Assembly: GCA_963780815.1 (NCBI GenBank)
Contig: CAWADG010000011.1
Location: forward strand, 186,001 to 250,000
Direction of reading: 5' to 3'
Length of the DNA: 64,000 bases
Source of the DNA: VRUE01 sp963780815
GTDB lineage: Bacteria; Actinomycetota; Thermoleophilia; Solirubrobacterales; 70-9
In this document: piece after piece, positions 27,367 to 36,709 of the stretch
Position numbering within the stretch: position 1 is the stretch's first letter
Layout: each line of letters starts with the position of its first letter
Translations under genes and position numbers: made by a program
The notes under the pieces: generated by a model
What the model was told of the DNA's origin: nothing
Databases searched by the model: none
Seen by the model: the letters and a program-made list of their open reading frames with translations, nothing else

Positions 27367-27789
27367 ATGCCGGGCGTCGGCATCCAGCACATCGACCTGG
27401 CGGTCGCCGACGTCGACCGCTCGCTCGCCTTCTACGACGCGGTCCTCGGGCCGCCCGGCCTCGAGGAGTACGCGCGGTTCCGGAGCTACCGCGGCACCGA
27501 GGACGTCGTCTATCTCCAGTTCGGGCACTCCTGGATCGGGATCAGGCCGGCCGACGGCGGCACCTACACCCACTACGACGTCGGCCTCGAGCACATCGCG
27601 TTCCAGGTCGACACCCGCGAGGAGGTTGACGCGGCGCACGAGCGCTGCGTCGCCGCGGGCGCCCCGATCCAGACTCCGCCCGAAGAGCACTACGGCTACG
27701 CCGGGGAGGACTACTACTCGTTCTTCGCCTTCGACCCCGACGGGTTCCGGATCGAGGTCGTATGCGATCGCAACCACCCGCGCCCGTAG
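27367..27789 (+). CDS. VOC family metalloprotein
   Basis: This 140-residue protein is a single VOC chain with the classic start GIQHIDLAVADVDRSLAFYDAVLG (His8 a probable metal ligand), a middle module LEHIAFQVDTREEVDAAHE with a second His, and FAFDPDGFRIEVV ending in the ligand Glu. With two His and a Glu it is a plausible metal-dependent isomerase, lyase or dioxygenase. The substrate is not identifiable. Divergent from the lipid methyltransferase and convergent with the amine oxidase, 10 bases from its stop. Confidence 0.88.
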   Translation: MPGVGIQHIDLAVADVDRSLAFYDAVLGPPGLEEYARFRSYRGTEDVVYLQFGHSWIGIRPADGGTYTHYDVGLEHIAFQVDTREEVDAAHERCVAAGAPIQTPPEEHYGYAGEDYYSFFAFDPDGFRIEVVCDRNHPRP

Positions 27790-27799
27790 CGGCGGCGGG

Positions 27800-29008
27800 C
27801 TAATCGGCGGCGAGGACCTGCTCGGCCGCGCGGCGGCCGCTGCGAAGCGCGCCCTCCATCAGCCCGTGCCACTCGCCGGCGGTGTGCTCGCCCGCGAAGA
27901 ACAGCGGGCCGATCGGTCGGGTGAGGTCGGCATCGCGGAGGGGAGAGGAGAGGCTTCGCGCGGAGTAGGACCCCTGCGCCCAGGGGTCGTCGTGCCAGCT
28001 CGAGAGCAGCGCGGCGCCCGGGTCGGGATCGAGGTCGAGGTCGTACCGCAGCTCGACGAGGTCCCCGACCCAGCGCTCGATCGCCTCCGAATTGCCCAGG
28101 TCCTCGACCGCGGCAGCGGTGCCGGTGTAGCCGACGGCGAAGGGCGCCAGCTCGCCGCCGGGCCCGAGCTGGGTGTAGGACCAGAAGTGCCCGGCGACCG
28201 ACATGATCGCGCTCGGCGGCGCGGGCGACAGCAGGCGAACGAAGAGCTTCGAGTTCTGGCCGTAGGTGACCGCCCGCAGAGCCTCCGCGGTCGGGCCCTC
28301 GAGCGGCGGGTCGAACTCGATCGCGGCGAGCGGGCCGGTCGGGACGGCGATCACCGCCGCGTCCGCGATCACCTCGTCCTCGTCGGTCGCGATCGTCACC
28401 TCCTGGCCCGAACGGCGCAAGAGCCGCGCCGGGGATGACAGGTGGACGGCGGGGCCGAGCTCGGCGGCGAGTGCCGCGGCGAGACTCATGTTGCCTGCGG
28501 CGAGCGTGTGGTTGTCGAAGTCGCCGAAGGTCGATGCGCCCTCGTCGAGGACCGAGGCCTCGAGGTCCTCGGACGGGTGGCCGTTGGAGATCGCGATCCG
28601 GGCCCGGATCAGCGCCGAGAGGCGCGGCTCGAGGTCGAGCGCGGCGATCGCGGCGGCGGCGCTCCCGGCGTCGGCCCGCACTTCTCCGGCCAGGCGTTGG
28701 AAGGCGGTCTCGAGGTCGGCCTCCGACACCGCCTCGCGCCCGACCGGCACCCGCCGTCCGTATGGGGTCCCCTTGAGTGCGATCGGTAGCCCGAAGCGGG
28801 CGGCGAGCGCCTTCATCGTCTCGTAGCCGGGCAGGATGAACTCCGCTCCCCGCTCGACCACGGCGCCCTCGCCGAAGGGCACAGACCAGACCCGGCCCCC
28901 GACCCGGTCGCGCGCCTCGAGCACCGTCACCTCGACCCCCGCCGCCCGCAGCGCGTCGGCCGCGGCGAGCCCGGCGAAGCCGGCGCCGAGGACTGCGACC
29001 CTCTTCAT
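27800..29008 (-). CDS. flavin monoamine oxidase family protein
   Basis: The 402-residue enzyme opens with VAVLGAGFAGLAAADALRAAGVEVTVLEARDRVGGRVW, the GxGxxG FAD loop plus the GG-R motif of the amine-oxidase family. It closes with PLFFAGEHTAGEWHGLMEGALRSGRRAA, the second FAD-contact motif with the conserved GEHT. It oxidises a primary or secondary amine (or a related carotenoid/protoporphyrin-type substrate) with oxygen. Divergent from an aminotransferase 43 bases away; the two could act in sequence on an amine. Confidence 0.88.
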   Translation of the reverse strand: MKRVAVLGAGFAGLAAADALRAAGVEVTVLEARDRVGGRVWSVPFGEGAVVERGAEFILPGYETMKALAARFGLPIALKGTPYGRRVPVGREAVSEADLETAFQRLAGEVRADAGSAAAAIAALDLEPRLSALIRARIAISNGHPSEDLEASVLDEGASTFGDFDNHTLAAGNMSLAAALAAELGPAVHLSSPARLLRRSGQEVTIATDEDEVIADAAVIAVPTGPLAAIEFDPPLEGPTAEALRAVTYGQNSKLFVRLLSPAPPSAIMSVAGHFWSYTQLGPGGELAPFAVGYTGTAAAVEDLGNSEAIERWVGDLVELRYDLDLDPDPGAALLSSWHDDPWAQGSYSARSLSSPLRDADLTRPIGPLFFAGEHTAGEWHGLMEGALRSGRRAAEQVLAAD

Positions 29009-29051
29009 GTTTTCCAGCCTAGACGGGGCGGTGGGTTAGATTCGACCGCAG

Positions 29052-30407
29052 ATGGTCGAGATCGATCGCGATCGGCTACTCGAAGCCCTCGGCGCCGAGG
29101 GGGAGCGCTTCGTCGCGACCCATCGGCGCTCGGGCGAGCTCTTCGAGGAGGCGAAGGGCTCCCTCCTCGCCGGCGTGCCGATGCCCTGGATGACCGAGTG
29201 GGCGGGGCCGCACCCGGTGTTCGCCGCGAGCGCCGCGGGCGCCCACTTCACCGATGTCGACGGCAACGAGTACGTCGACCTGTGCCTCGGCGACACCGGC
29301 GCGATGACCGGCCACTCGCCGCCATCCACGGTGGCGGCGATCGCCGAGCAGGCCGCGAGGGGGATCACCCTGATGCTGCCGACAGAGGACTCGGCCCGGG
29401 TCGCGGGCGAGCTCGAGCGCCGCTTCGGACTGCCCTACTGGCAGTTCGCCCTCACCGCCACCGACGCCAATCGCTTCACGATCCGGCTGGCGCGGGCGAT
29501 CACCGGCAGGCCGAGGGTCCTGGTCTACTCGTGGTGCTACCACGGGACCGTCGATGAGACATTCGCGATCGCCGACGGCGGCGCGACGAGGTCGCGGCCC
29601 AACAACATCGGCCCGCCCGTCGACCCCGCGTTGACGACCGTCGCGGTCGAGTGGAACGACATCGGGGCGCTCGAGGACGCGCTGGCGTCGGGTGAGATCG
29701 CCTGCGTCCTCGCCGAGCCGGCGATGACGAACATCGGGATCGTCCTGCCGGAGCCCGGGTACCACGACGCGCTCCGCTCGCTCACCAGGGAGCACGGGAC
29801 CCTGCTCGTGATCGACGAGACGCACACGATCTGTGCCGGGCCCGGCGGCTACACCGCCGCCCACGGCCTCGACCCCGACTTCCTCACGATCGGCAAGCCG
29901 CTCGCGGCCGGGGTTCCCGCGGCCACCTACGGGATGAGCGAGGCGGTCGCGGCGCGGGTGCTGGAGCACAACGACCTGCTCGAGGTATCCGATGTCGGCG
30001 GCATCGGCGGCACCCTGTCGGGGAACGCCCTCTCGCTCGCGGCGATGCGGGCGACGCTCGACAGCGTGCTCACCGACGAGGCCTTCGCGAGGATGATCGC
30101 CCTCGGCGAGCGCTTCGAGGCCGGCGTCCGCGACGCGATCGAGGCCCGCGAGCTCCCCTGGCACGTGACCCGGCTCGGCTGCCGCGTCGAGTACGCGTTC
30201 AGCGCCGAGGAGCCGCGCAACGGCGGCGAGGCGGCGGCGGCGCAGGATCGCGATCTCGACCGCTTCCTCCACCTCCACGCCCTCAACCGGGGGATCCTGA
30301 TGACCCCGTTCCACAACATGGCGCTGATGTCGCCCGCCACCACTGCGGAGGACGTCGATCGCCATACCGAGGCGTTCGCAGAGGCGATCGGGGACCTGCT
30401 TGGCTGA
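29052..30407 (+). CDS. class III PLP-dependent aminotransferase (glutamate-1-semialdehyde aminomutase-like)
   Basis: The 451-residue protein shows the class III fold: substrate entry HFTDVDGNEYVDLCLGDTGAMTGHSP, the PLP Asp in LLVIDETHT, and the Schiff-base lysine in FLTIGKPLAAGVPAATYG (Lys282). In place of the usual GTEA before the cofactor helix it has ALTATDAN. It moves an amino group between an amine or amino acid and an oxo acid; substrate not certain. The kup gene begins (TTG 30400) inside its last codons, so the two are co-transcribed. Confidence 0.85.
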   Translation: MVEIDRDRLLEALGAEGERFVATHRRSGELFEEAKGSLLAGVPMPWMTEWAGPHPVFAASAAGAHFTDVDGNEYVDLCLGDTGAMTGHSPPSTVAAIAEQAARGITLMLPTEDSARVAGELERRFGLPYWQFALTATDANRFTIRLARAITGRPRVLVYSWCYHGTVDETFAIADGGATRSRPNNIGPPVDPALTTVAVEWNDIGALEDALASGEIACVLAEPAMTNIGIVLPEPGYHDALRSLTREHGTLLVIDETHTICAGPGGYTAAHGLDPDFLTIGKPLAAGVPAATYGMSEAVAARVLEHNDLLEVSDVGGIGGTLSGNALSLAAMRATLDSVLTDEAFARMIALGERFEAGVRDAIEARELPWHVTRLGCRVEYAFSAEEPRNGGEAAAAQDRDLDRFLHLHALNRGILMTPFHNMALMSPATTAEDVDRHTEAFAEAIGDLLG

Positions 30408-32317
30408 GCGGGCGGGCGGGCGGCCGGCGGCACGCGCGGCGCTGGTGGTCGGCGCGCTCGGCGTCGTCTTCGGCGACATCGGCACCAGCCCGCTCTACAC
30501 GATCCAGACCGTCTTCAACCCCAATGACCCGCATCCGATCGGAGCGACGAGCGACACGGTCTTCGGGATCATCTCGCTGATCTTCTGGTCGGTGACGATC
30601 ATCGTCACCCTCCAGTACGTCGTCCTCGTGATGAGCGCCGACAACGAGGGGGAGGGCGGGATCATGGCGCTGATCACCCTGATCCGCCGCAGGGGCATCG
30701 CCGGTGGGCGCCGGACGAAGATGGCGCTGGCGGCGCTGGGGATCTTCGGCGCCTCGCTCTTCCTCGGCGACAGCATGATCACCCCGGCGATCTCGGTGCT
30801 GTCCTCGGTGGAAGGCCTGAAGGTGGTCGAGCCCTCGCTGGACCACCTGATCGTCCCGATCACCGCCGCGATCATCGTCGTTCTCTTCGCGACCCAGCGC
30901 CTTGGCACCGGCGCGGTCGGGCGCATGTTCGGGCCGGTGATGATCGTCTGGTTCACCGTGATCGGGGCCTGCGGCATCTCCGGCATAGCGACCCATCCGG
31001 AGGTCCTCAAGGCGCTGTCGCCGACCTACGCCCTCGACTTCCTCACCGGCGACTTCTCGACCGCGTTCTTCTCGCTCGCCGCCGTCGTCCTCGCGGTGAC
31101 AGGGGCCGAGGCGCTCTACGCGGATATGGGCCACTTCGGGCGCGCGCCGATCACCCGCGCCTGGCTCCTGCTCGTCTTCCCCGCCTGCATCCTCTGCTAC
31201 ATGGGCCAGGGAGCGCTGCTGATGGACCATCCCGGGAACGGCGCCGCCGGCATCTTCTTCCTCCTGGTCCCACACTGGGGCCGGCTGCCGTTGGTCTTCC
31301 TCGCGACGGCGGCGACGGTCATCGCCTCGCAGGCGGTGATCACCGGGGCCTTCTCGGTCGCCCATCAGGCGGTGCAGCTCGGCTACCTGCCGCGGCTGCG
31401 GATCATCCACACCTCGGAAGAGACCCAGGGTCAGATCTACGTCCCCTGGATCAACTGGCTGCTGCTGGTCTCGGTCCTGACGCTCGTCTTCGCCTTCCAG
31501 ACCTCGACCGCGCTCGCCTTCGCGTTCGGCATGGCGGTGACGGGGACGATCTCGATCACCGCCCTGCTCTTCTTCTACATCGTCCGCCACCAGTGGGGGA
31601 AACCGCTGTGGCTGGTGGTCGCCGGCGCCGTCGCGTTCCTCGCGGTCGACCTGCTCTTCTTCGCCGCCAACCTGACCAAGGTCCTCCACGGCGCCTGGCT
31701 GCCGCTGTTGATCGCGCTCGCCGCGTTCACGGTGATGACGACCTGGCAGCGCGGCCGCGAACTGGTCACCGCGCGGCGCGAACGCGAGGAGGGGTCGCTG
31801 CGGGAATTCGTCGACCCAGCTGCACGACCGCAGCCCGCCGCTGCGCCGCTCGCCCGGCACCGCGGTCTTCCTCAACCGCAACAACACGACGACTCCGCTG
31901 GCGATGCGGGCGAACGTCGAACACAACCAGACCCTGCACGAGCACGTCGTCATCCTCACGATCGAGACCCTGCCGATCCCGTATGTCAGCGATGCCGACC
32001 GCCTTGTCGCCGACGATCTCGGCCACCGCGACGACGGCATCTTCCATCTCGGTGCCCGCTTCGGATACATCGAACGCCCCGACGTCTCCGCCGCGCTGCG
32101 GCTCGCCCCCGGTGTCGACCTCGAGTGCCCGCTCGAGGTCGGGACCGCCACCTATTTCCTCTCGACGATCGATCTCCAGGCCGGGGATGCTCCCGGCATG
32201 GCCCGCTGGCGAAAGCGCCTCTTCGTCGCCACCTCCCACATCACCGCCGACGCCGCCGAGTACTTCCGCCTGCCGCGCGAGCGGACCCTGATCATCGGCT
32301 CGGTGATCGAGGTCTGA
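30400..32317 (+). pseudogene. kup: Kup-type potassium transporter, split by a one-base shift
   Basis: The protein begins ARAALVVGALGVVFGDIGTSPLYTIQTVF, the diagnostic Kup/HAK start with GDIGTSPLY. It carries about 12 TM helices through WLPLLIALAAFTVMTTWQRGREL, including LFLGDSMITPAISVLSSVEG. It imports K+ with protons across the membrane. The frame breaks at about 31812 (one extra base in TTCGTCGACCCAG). The cytoplasmic domain continues in the next frame with TQLHDRSPPLRRSPGTAVFLN and ends GSVIEV at 32317. Kup is usually intact, so an assembly indel is likely. The TTG start overlaps the upstream stop. Confidence 0.82.
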
Positions 32318-32335
32318 CCGGTCTCCCTCGCCGGC

Positions 32336-33109
32336 TCAGCTCTCGGCCAGTGACTCGAGCGTCTCGTTCAGCCACTCGATCGACCGGTGGGCGAGCTGGC
32401 CACCCCAGCTGACCCTCGCGACCCCGAGCTCGGCGAGCTCGGCGACCGAGAGACCGCGCGGGAATCGCACCGCGTTTACGGGGCCTCGGTGCTCGGCGAT
32501 GAACCGCCCCAACGGCTCCCGTTCCCAGAGCAGGATCGGGTAGACGCAGTCGGCGCCCGCCTCGGAGTAGGCCCGCGCGCGCTCGAGCCCCTCGTCGAGA
32601 AGTCCGGACTGTGAGCCGTCACCCTGCGCTGATGCGATGCCGCCGAGGAAGACGTCGATCCGGGCGTTGATCACGAGCCCGTAGCCCAGCTCGGCGGCCG
32701 AGGCGCGCACCGCGGCCAGCCACTCGGCGTGCGCACCGGCGTCCCGCATGTCCCCCGTCCTGTGGTCCGTGTCCTCGAGGTTGCACCCGGCGACTCCGAT
32801 CTCGCGCAGCGCCGCGACCAGATCGCTCGGCTCCATCCCGTACCCGGCCTCGGCGTCGACGGTCACCGGCACCGCGACGGCATCGGCGATCCGCGCCGCC
32901 GCGGCGAGCATCTCCTCGCCCGGGGCGCCTTCGTGGTCCTCGTGGCCGAGCGATGCGGCGACGCCGGCGCTGGTCGTCGCCACCACCGGGAACCCGGCCG
33001 CCTCGACCGCCCGGGCGGAGGCGACGTCCCAGGCGTTGGGGAGCAACAGCGGCTCGCCGGGGACGTGCAGCGAGCGGAGCGTCTCGCAGTGGGTGTCTGG
33101 CTCGTTCAT
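32336..33109 (-). CDS. isocitrate lyase/PEP mutase family protein
   Basis: ATG 33109 gives 257 residues. The TIM-barrel motifs of the family are clear: LLLPNAWDVASARAVEAAGFPVVATTSAGVA, VPVTVDAEAGYG (Mg2+-binding Asp/Glu), GCNLEDTDH and NARIDVFLGG. The isocitrate lyase KKCGH motif is absent, which points to the broad 2-methylisocitrate lyase/phosphonomutase-like branch that cleaves or rearranges oxo-acid C-C or C-P bonds. Exact reaction unknown. Convergent with kup, 18 bases apart. Confidence 0.85.
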   Translation of the reverse strand: MNEPDTHCETLRSLHVPGEPLLLPNAWDVASARAVEAAGFPVVATTSAGVAASLGHEDHEGAPGEEMLAAAARIADAVAVPVTVDAEAGYGMEPSDLVAALREIGVAGCNLEDTDHRTGDMRDAGAHAEWLAAVRASAAELGYGLVINARIDVFLGGIASAQGDGSQSGLLDEGLERARAYSEAGADCVYPILLWEREPLGRFIAEHRGPVNAVRFPRGLSVAELAELGVARVSWGGQLAHRSIEWLNETLESLAES

Positions 33110-33219
33110 GGCGTTGGATTCTGCCTGGTCGGGGCGCCAGCCTAAAGGGCGACTAAAGGTTTTCGATTCGCGTCCAATTGGCCGCTCAAACGATCCTGAG
33201 TGATCTAGCTTCCCGCACC

Positions 33220-36200
33220 ATGCGACGTTCGCCCCGTCCGCCCCGATTCTCCAGTGGCCACACGCACCTCGGTTTCGCGCTCGCATTTTCGGCAGCGCTG
33301 GTGGTCTGGCTCGGCATACCCGCGGGGGCGGCGGCCGCGCCGGTGACGCTCGAATTCGAGAGCGGGGCGACGGTGGGGCAGAAGGTGACCAACCAGTACG
33401 GAGCGCCGGGCACCCCCGCCGGCCCGACATTCGAGCAGGGCACCGAAGCGGGCTTCAAAGGCCTCTTCTGCGGGCCACCGACCCTGGACGGCACGGACCC
33501 GGCGCACTCGGGGTCCAACTCGCTGCTGCTGAACGGTTGCCAGAACGGCGAGTTCTGGCCGACCGCGGCATTCTTCTCGCTCGGATACTCGACCGACTCG
33601 GTCGACTTCTGGATCGCGACGCCGGGCCACACTCTGGCGAACACCACGGTGATCACCACCGCGTTCGACGGACAGGGCGCGATGGTCAAGCAGGAAGAAA
33701 CGACCCTCCCGCCGCAGGCCTCGACGACATACAAGAACGTGGCGATCGCATCCGGGGCGGGCGACATCGCCTACGTCGCAATCGAGGAGGGGACCGAGGG
33801 TGGGGACACGACCACCGCCACCGAAGTCGGCCTCGTGCACGGCACCTCCAACCTCTCGCTCGATGATCTCACGTACGACCCGCCGTCCTCGCCGCCGGAA
33901 TCGAGCTTCCTGCTCGGTGCCAACCCGACCGCGGCGAACCTCGTCGCCGGCGGCGAAACGCAGGTGAAAATCCCGGTCAGCTGGACCAACAACCCCAACC
34001 CCTCGGCGAGCCCGGTGCTGATGGAAACGACGTTTCCCAGCGGGATCACCGGAACCTTCTCGCCGAACCCGACCACGTCGGGCAGCTCGACACTGACCCT
34101 GCACGCGGCGAAGAACGCGCCGATCGGGCCCGGTTCGCTGACAATCCACGGCTACGTCGACAAAGGCCTCGGGTCGGAAAAGACCGCGAGCGAGACGATC
34201 CCGCTCGGTGTCAGCGCCCCGTTCGAAATCATCAATCCTCCTGCGGTCACGGTCGCACCGTGCACCCCGCGCCAGGTCGAACTGAGAATCCAGACAGCGA
34301 CCGACTTCACCGAACCACTCACGATCTCGGTCGCGACGCCCGGATCGTCGGGGGTCGTGATCACCGGAATCTCGGGCGGAACGGTCACCGCTCCCACCCA
34401 CGCTACGACGACCGTGACGCCGAAAGGCGGGATCGCGATCGCGACCCTGACGCTGTCCGCCAATGCGAGCACGGGAAAAGAAGGCGCGCGTCCTTACACG
34501 GTCACGGTCAGCGCTCCCGGGTACGCGGACCAGACCGCGAGCGGGACGGTTGCGGTCGAAGCCAGGATCGACAAGGTGCTCTACGCGGGTTCGTCGACCG
34601 AAGCGAGCACCGTCGCCACGCCCGCGCTCGGAAAGCCGGGCACCCAGCTGACGCTGAAGGGGGCCGGGTTCTGTCACGACACGGCGATCGCGATCGGGGA
34701 CCCCCACAACCAGTCATACGCGGAAACCATCGCCTCCGACGGCACCTCTGCGACCTTCCGGGTCCCGCGCGGTGCGGTCACCGGGCCGGTCGAGGTGATC
34801 CCGCTGCAGGGACCGAACTTCAACGGGCCGACCCTGAAGGTCGGGACCTTCCGCAACACCTACGGGTTCAGCTGGGAAAACAAGGACTGGGGCCTGCTCC
34901 TCAACGAAGAAATGATCGACGAACTGTTCGGCAAGGAGGAGACGAACATCGATTTCTTCGGCTGGTTGATCCGCAAGCCCGAGGCATACCTGTTCGAAAC
35001 GATGACCAACAACTACATCCCGGGCGGCATCTGCTTCGGGATGGCCTACTCCAGCTATGAGTTCCAGCAGGGCCTGGTGGCGCCCTCGTTCTTCCCCCAT
35101 ACGGGAGGGAACAGCGTCTGGAATCTCGACTCGCCCGATGCCCCGTCGAACGCCCTGCTGCGGTATGTGATCCAGCGATTCTCGCTGCAGTTCACCGACC
35201 AGCTGATCCCGGCCGAGCTCAACACGATCCTCGGGATCCACGGGACCAATGAGGACATCGAAGCGATCGAAGCCGAACTCAACAAGGGGCTCCCGGTCAT
35301 GCTCGGGATGATCCACTGGAACGGCATCAAGCCGGAAGGGCACACGGTTCTCGCATACGACACCCACCATCTGCCGACCGGCGGAGACGAAGTCCAGGTC
35401 GCGAACTCGAACGTCCCCTATAAGACGACCGAGGAGGGAGACGCGAATGCCCACGACGCGGCGGAGTTCACCAACTCCCACCTGGTGATCAAGGAAGGCA
35501 ACTGGGAATTTCCAGAGCTCGGCTGGAGCGGCTCCGAGGCCGACCTCGTCGTCTACCACCACAACGAACTGCCGGAGCTCAACGGCCACCAGCCGAGCCT
35601 TCCGAATGTGTTCACCGCGTCGCTGATGGTCATCGGCAGCGGTTCGTCCGGCGACGCGGTCACGCAGGTCAGCGACGGCCACGACTCGCTACTGAAAGGC
35701 GGTGGGCTCGCGCCCCGCGGCAGCTGGCCGAAAGGCGTGGCGCCGCTGCCGGACTTCAACGACACCAGCTCGCCGCTGCACCTCATCAGCATCGACCGCG
35801 AAGCAAAGCGGCCGGTCACCGAGACCGTGAGGCGCGGCAGGGGCGGCGGGCAGATGAACATGTCGATGCCGGGGCTCCAGGCCAGTCTCCAAGCCGATGG
35901 AAAAGTCGGCCAGGTGGACCAGGTCAGCGTCGACCCGAAGGACGACTCGATCGGCTACCGCCCCGGCGCCGGGGGGACCCGGTTCGGCGGCACCCTGCTC
36001 TCGGCTCCGGGGGCCAAGGCGGGAGGGCTCGCGAGCTCATCCGCGGCGACCCTCTCCGACCACCTGGTCCAGTTCGATACCTCCAGCGGCAAGGGCGACG
36101 AGGACAAGCTCTCCTTTGTCTCAGGTCGGACGTTCGATTTCACCCACCACGGGGCGCCGACCAAATTGGGCCTGACCCTTTCCGGGTTCGACGCCCAGGG

Positions 36201-36705
36201 TCGCCCGGTCGCGGTCAGACTGCCGTCGGTCGGCGTCGGGTCCGGGTCGGTGGTGAGGGTGATCCCCGCCGACTGGCGGTCGCTCGCGTCCACGAGGATC
36301 CGGATCAGCACCATCGCCGGCGGCCGCACGACGACGCGGAGCGTCCACGGGAGGCCGCTCGGGCGGCGTTTCGCGACGGTGCGGCGCGCCTCGCTGGTCA
36401 GCCTCGGCAAGGGCAGGGATGGGGTCTCACTGAAGCTCCATCTGAGCCACCCGCCGAAGCGGGGGTGGATCGCCCTCGCCGGAACCGTTCTTCGCGGGGG
36501 CCACGCCGTCGAGCGCAGCCGCCCGCTCCAGCTCTCGGCGCTCGCGATGCGGAAGGGGAAGGCGCTCCTGCGGCTCCCCAAGGCGCTGAACGGTGGCCGC
36601 TACACGCTGCGGCTGCGCGCTCTCGAGACGACCGCCGAGCCCGGGGGAATCCAAGGCTCCGAGACCGTCGCCCGGACCCTCAGGCTGCGGCCGGGCAAGG
36701 GCTGA
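33220..36705 (+). CDS. giant exported protein with putative papain-like cysteine peptidase domain (paralog of the gene at 14727)
   Basis: ATG 33220 gives 1,161 residues with a signal peptide (LGFALAFSAALVVWLGIPAGAAAA). The order matches the gene at 14727: an N-terminal beta-sandwich (VTLEFESGATVGQKVTNQYG), Ig-like modules, an IPT/TIG-like domain (GTQLTLKGAGFCHDTAIAIG), then NYIPGGICFGMAYSSYEF (Cys 605), KPEGHTVLAYDTHH (His 708) and VQVANSNVP, then a basic beta-rich C-terminus. Cys-His spacing (103) is close to that of the paralog (96). Cysteine peptidase or transglutaminase-like activity is inferred from this triad pattern. Confidence 0.75.
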   Translation: MRRSPRPPRFSSGHTHLGFALAFSAALVVWLGIPAGAAAAPVTLEFESGATVGQKVTNQYGAPGTPAGPTFEQGTEAGFKGLFCGPPTLDGTDPAHSGSNSLLLNGCQNGEFWPTAAFFSLGYSTDSVDFWIATPGHTLANTTVITTAFDGQGAMVKQEETTLPPQASTTYKNVAIASGAGDIAYVAIEEGTEGGDTTTATEVGLVHGTSNLSLDDLTYDPPSSPPESSFLLGANPTAANLVAGGETQVKIPVSWTNNPNPSASPVLMETTFPSGITGTFSPNPTTSGSSTLTLHAAKNAPIGPGSLTIHGYVDKGLGSEKTASETIPLGVSAPFEIINPPAVTVAPCTPRQVELRIQTATDFTEPLTISVATPGSSGVVITGISGGTVTAPTHATTTVTPKGGIAIATLTLSANASTGKEGARPYTVTVSAPGYADQTASGTVAVEARIDKVLYAGSSTEASTVATPALGKPGTQLTLKGAGFCHDTAIAIGDPHNQSYAETIASDGTSATFRVPRGAVTGPVEVIPLQGPNFNGPTLKVGTFRNTYGFSWENKDWGLLLNEEMIDELFGKEETNIDFFGWLIRKPEAYLFETMTNNYIPGGICFGMAYSSYEFQQGLVAPSFFPHTGGNSVWNLDSPDAPSNALLRYVIQRFSLQFTDQLIPAELNTILGIHGTNEDIEAIEAELNKGLPVMLGMIHWNGIKPEGHTVLAYDTHHLPTGGDEVQVANSNVPYKTTEEGDANAHDAAEFTNSHLVIKEGNWEFPELGWSGSEADLVVYHHNELPELNGHQPSLPNVFTASLMVIGSGSSGDAVTQVSDGHDSLLKGGGLAPRGSWPKGVAPLPDFNDTSSPLHLISIDREAKRPVTETVRRGRGGGQMNMSMPGLQASLQADGKVGQVDQVSVDPKDDSIGYRPGAGGTRFGGTLLSAPGAKAGGLASSSAATLSDHLVQFDTSSGKGDEDKLSFVSGRTFDFTHHGAPTKLGLTLSGFDAQGRPVAVRLPSVGVGSGSVVRVIPADWRSLASTRIRISTIAGGRTTTRSVHGRPLGRRFATVRRASLVSLGKGRDGVSLKLHLSHPPKRGWIALAGTVLRGGHAVERSRPLQLSALAMRKGKALLRLPKALNGGRYTLRLRALETTAEPGGIQGSETVARTLRLRPGKG

Positions 36706-36709
36706 AGCG

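Noticed and set aside
27240..27777. Long N-terminal extension of the lipid methyltransferase
   Set aside because: It overlaps the divergent VOC gene entirely; ATG 27234 gives the normal family length.
30283..32151. 622-residue minus-strand frame
   Set aside because: It is antisense to kup and made of charged low-complexity residues typical of shadows.
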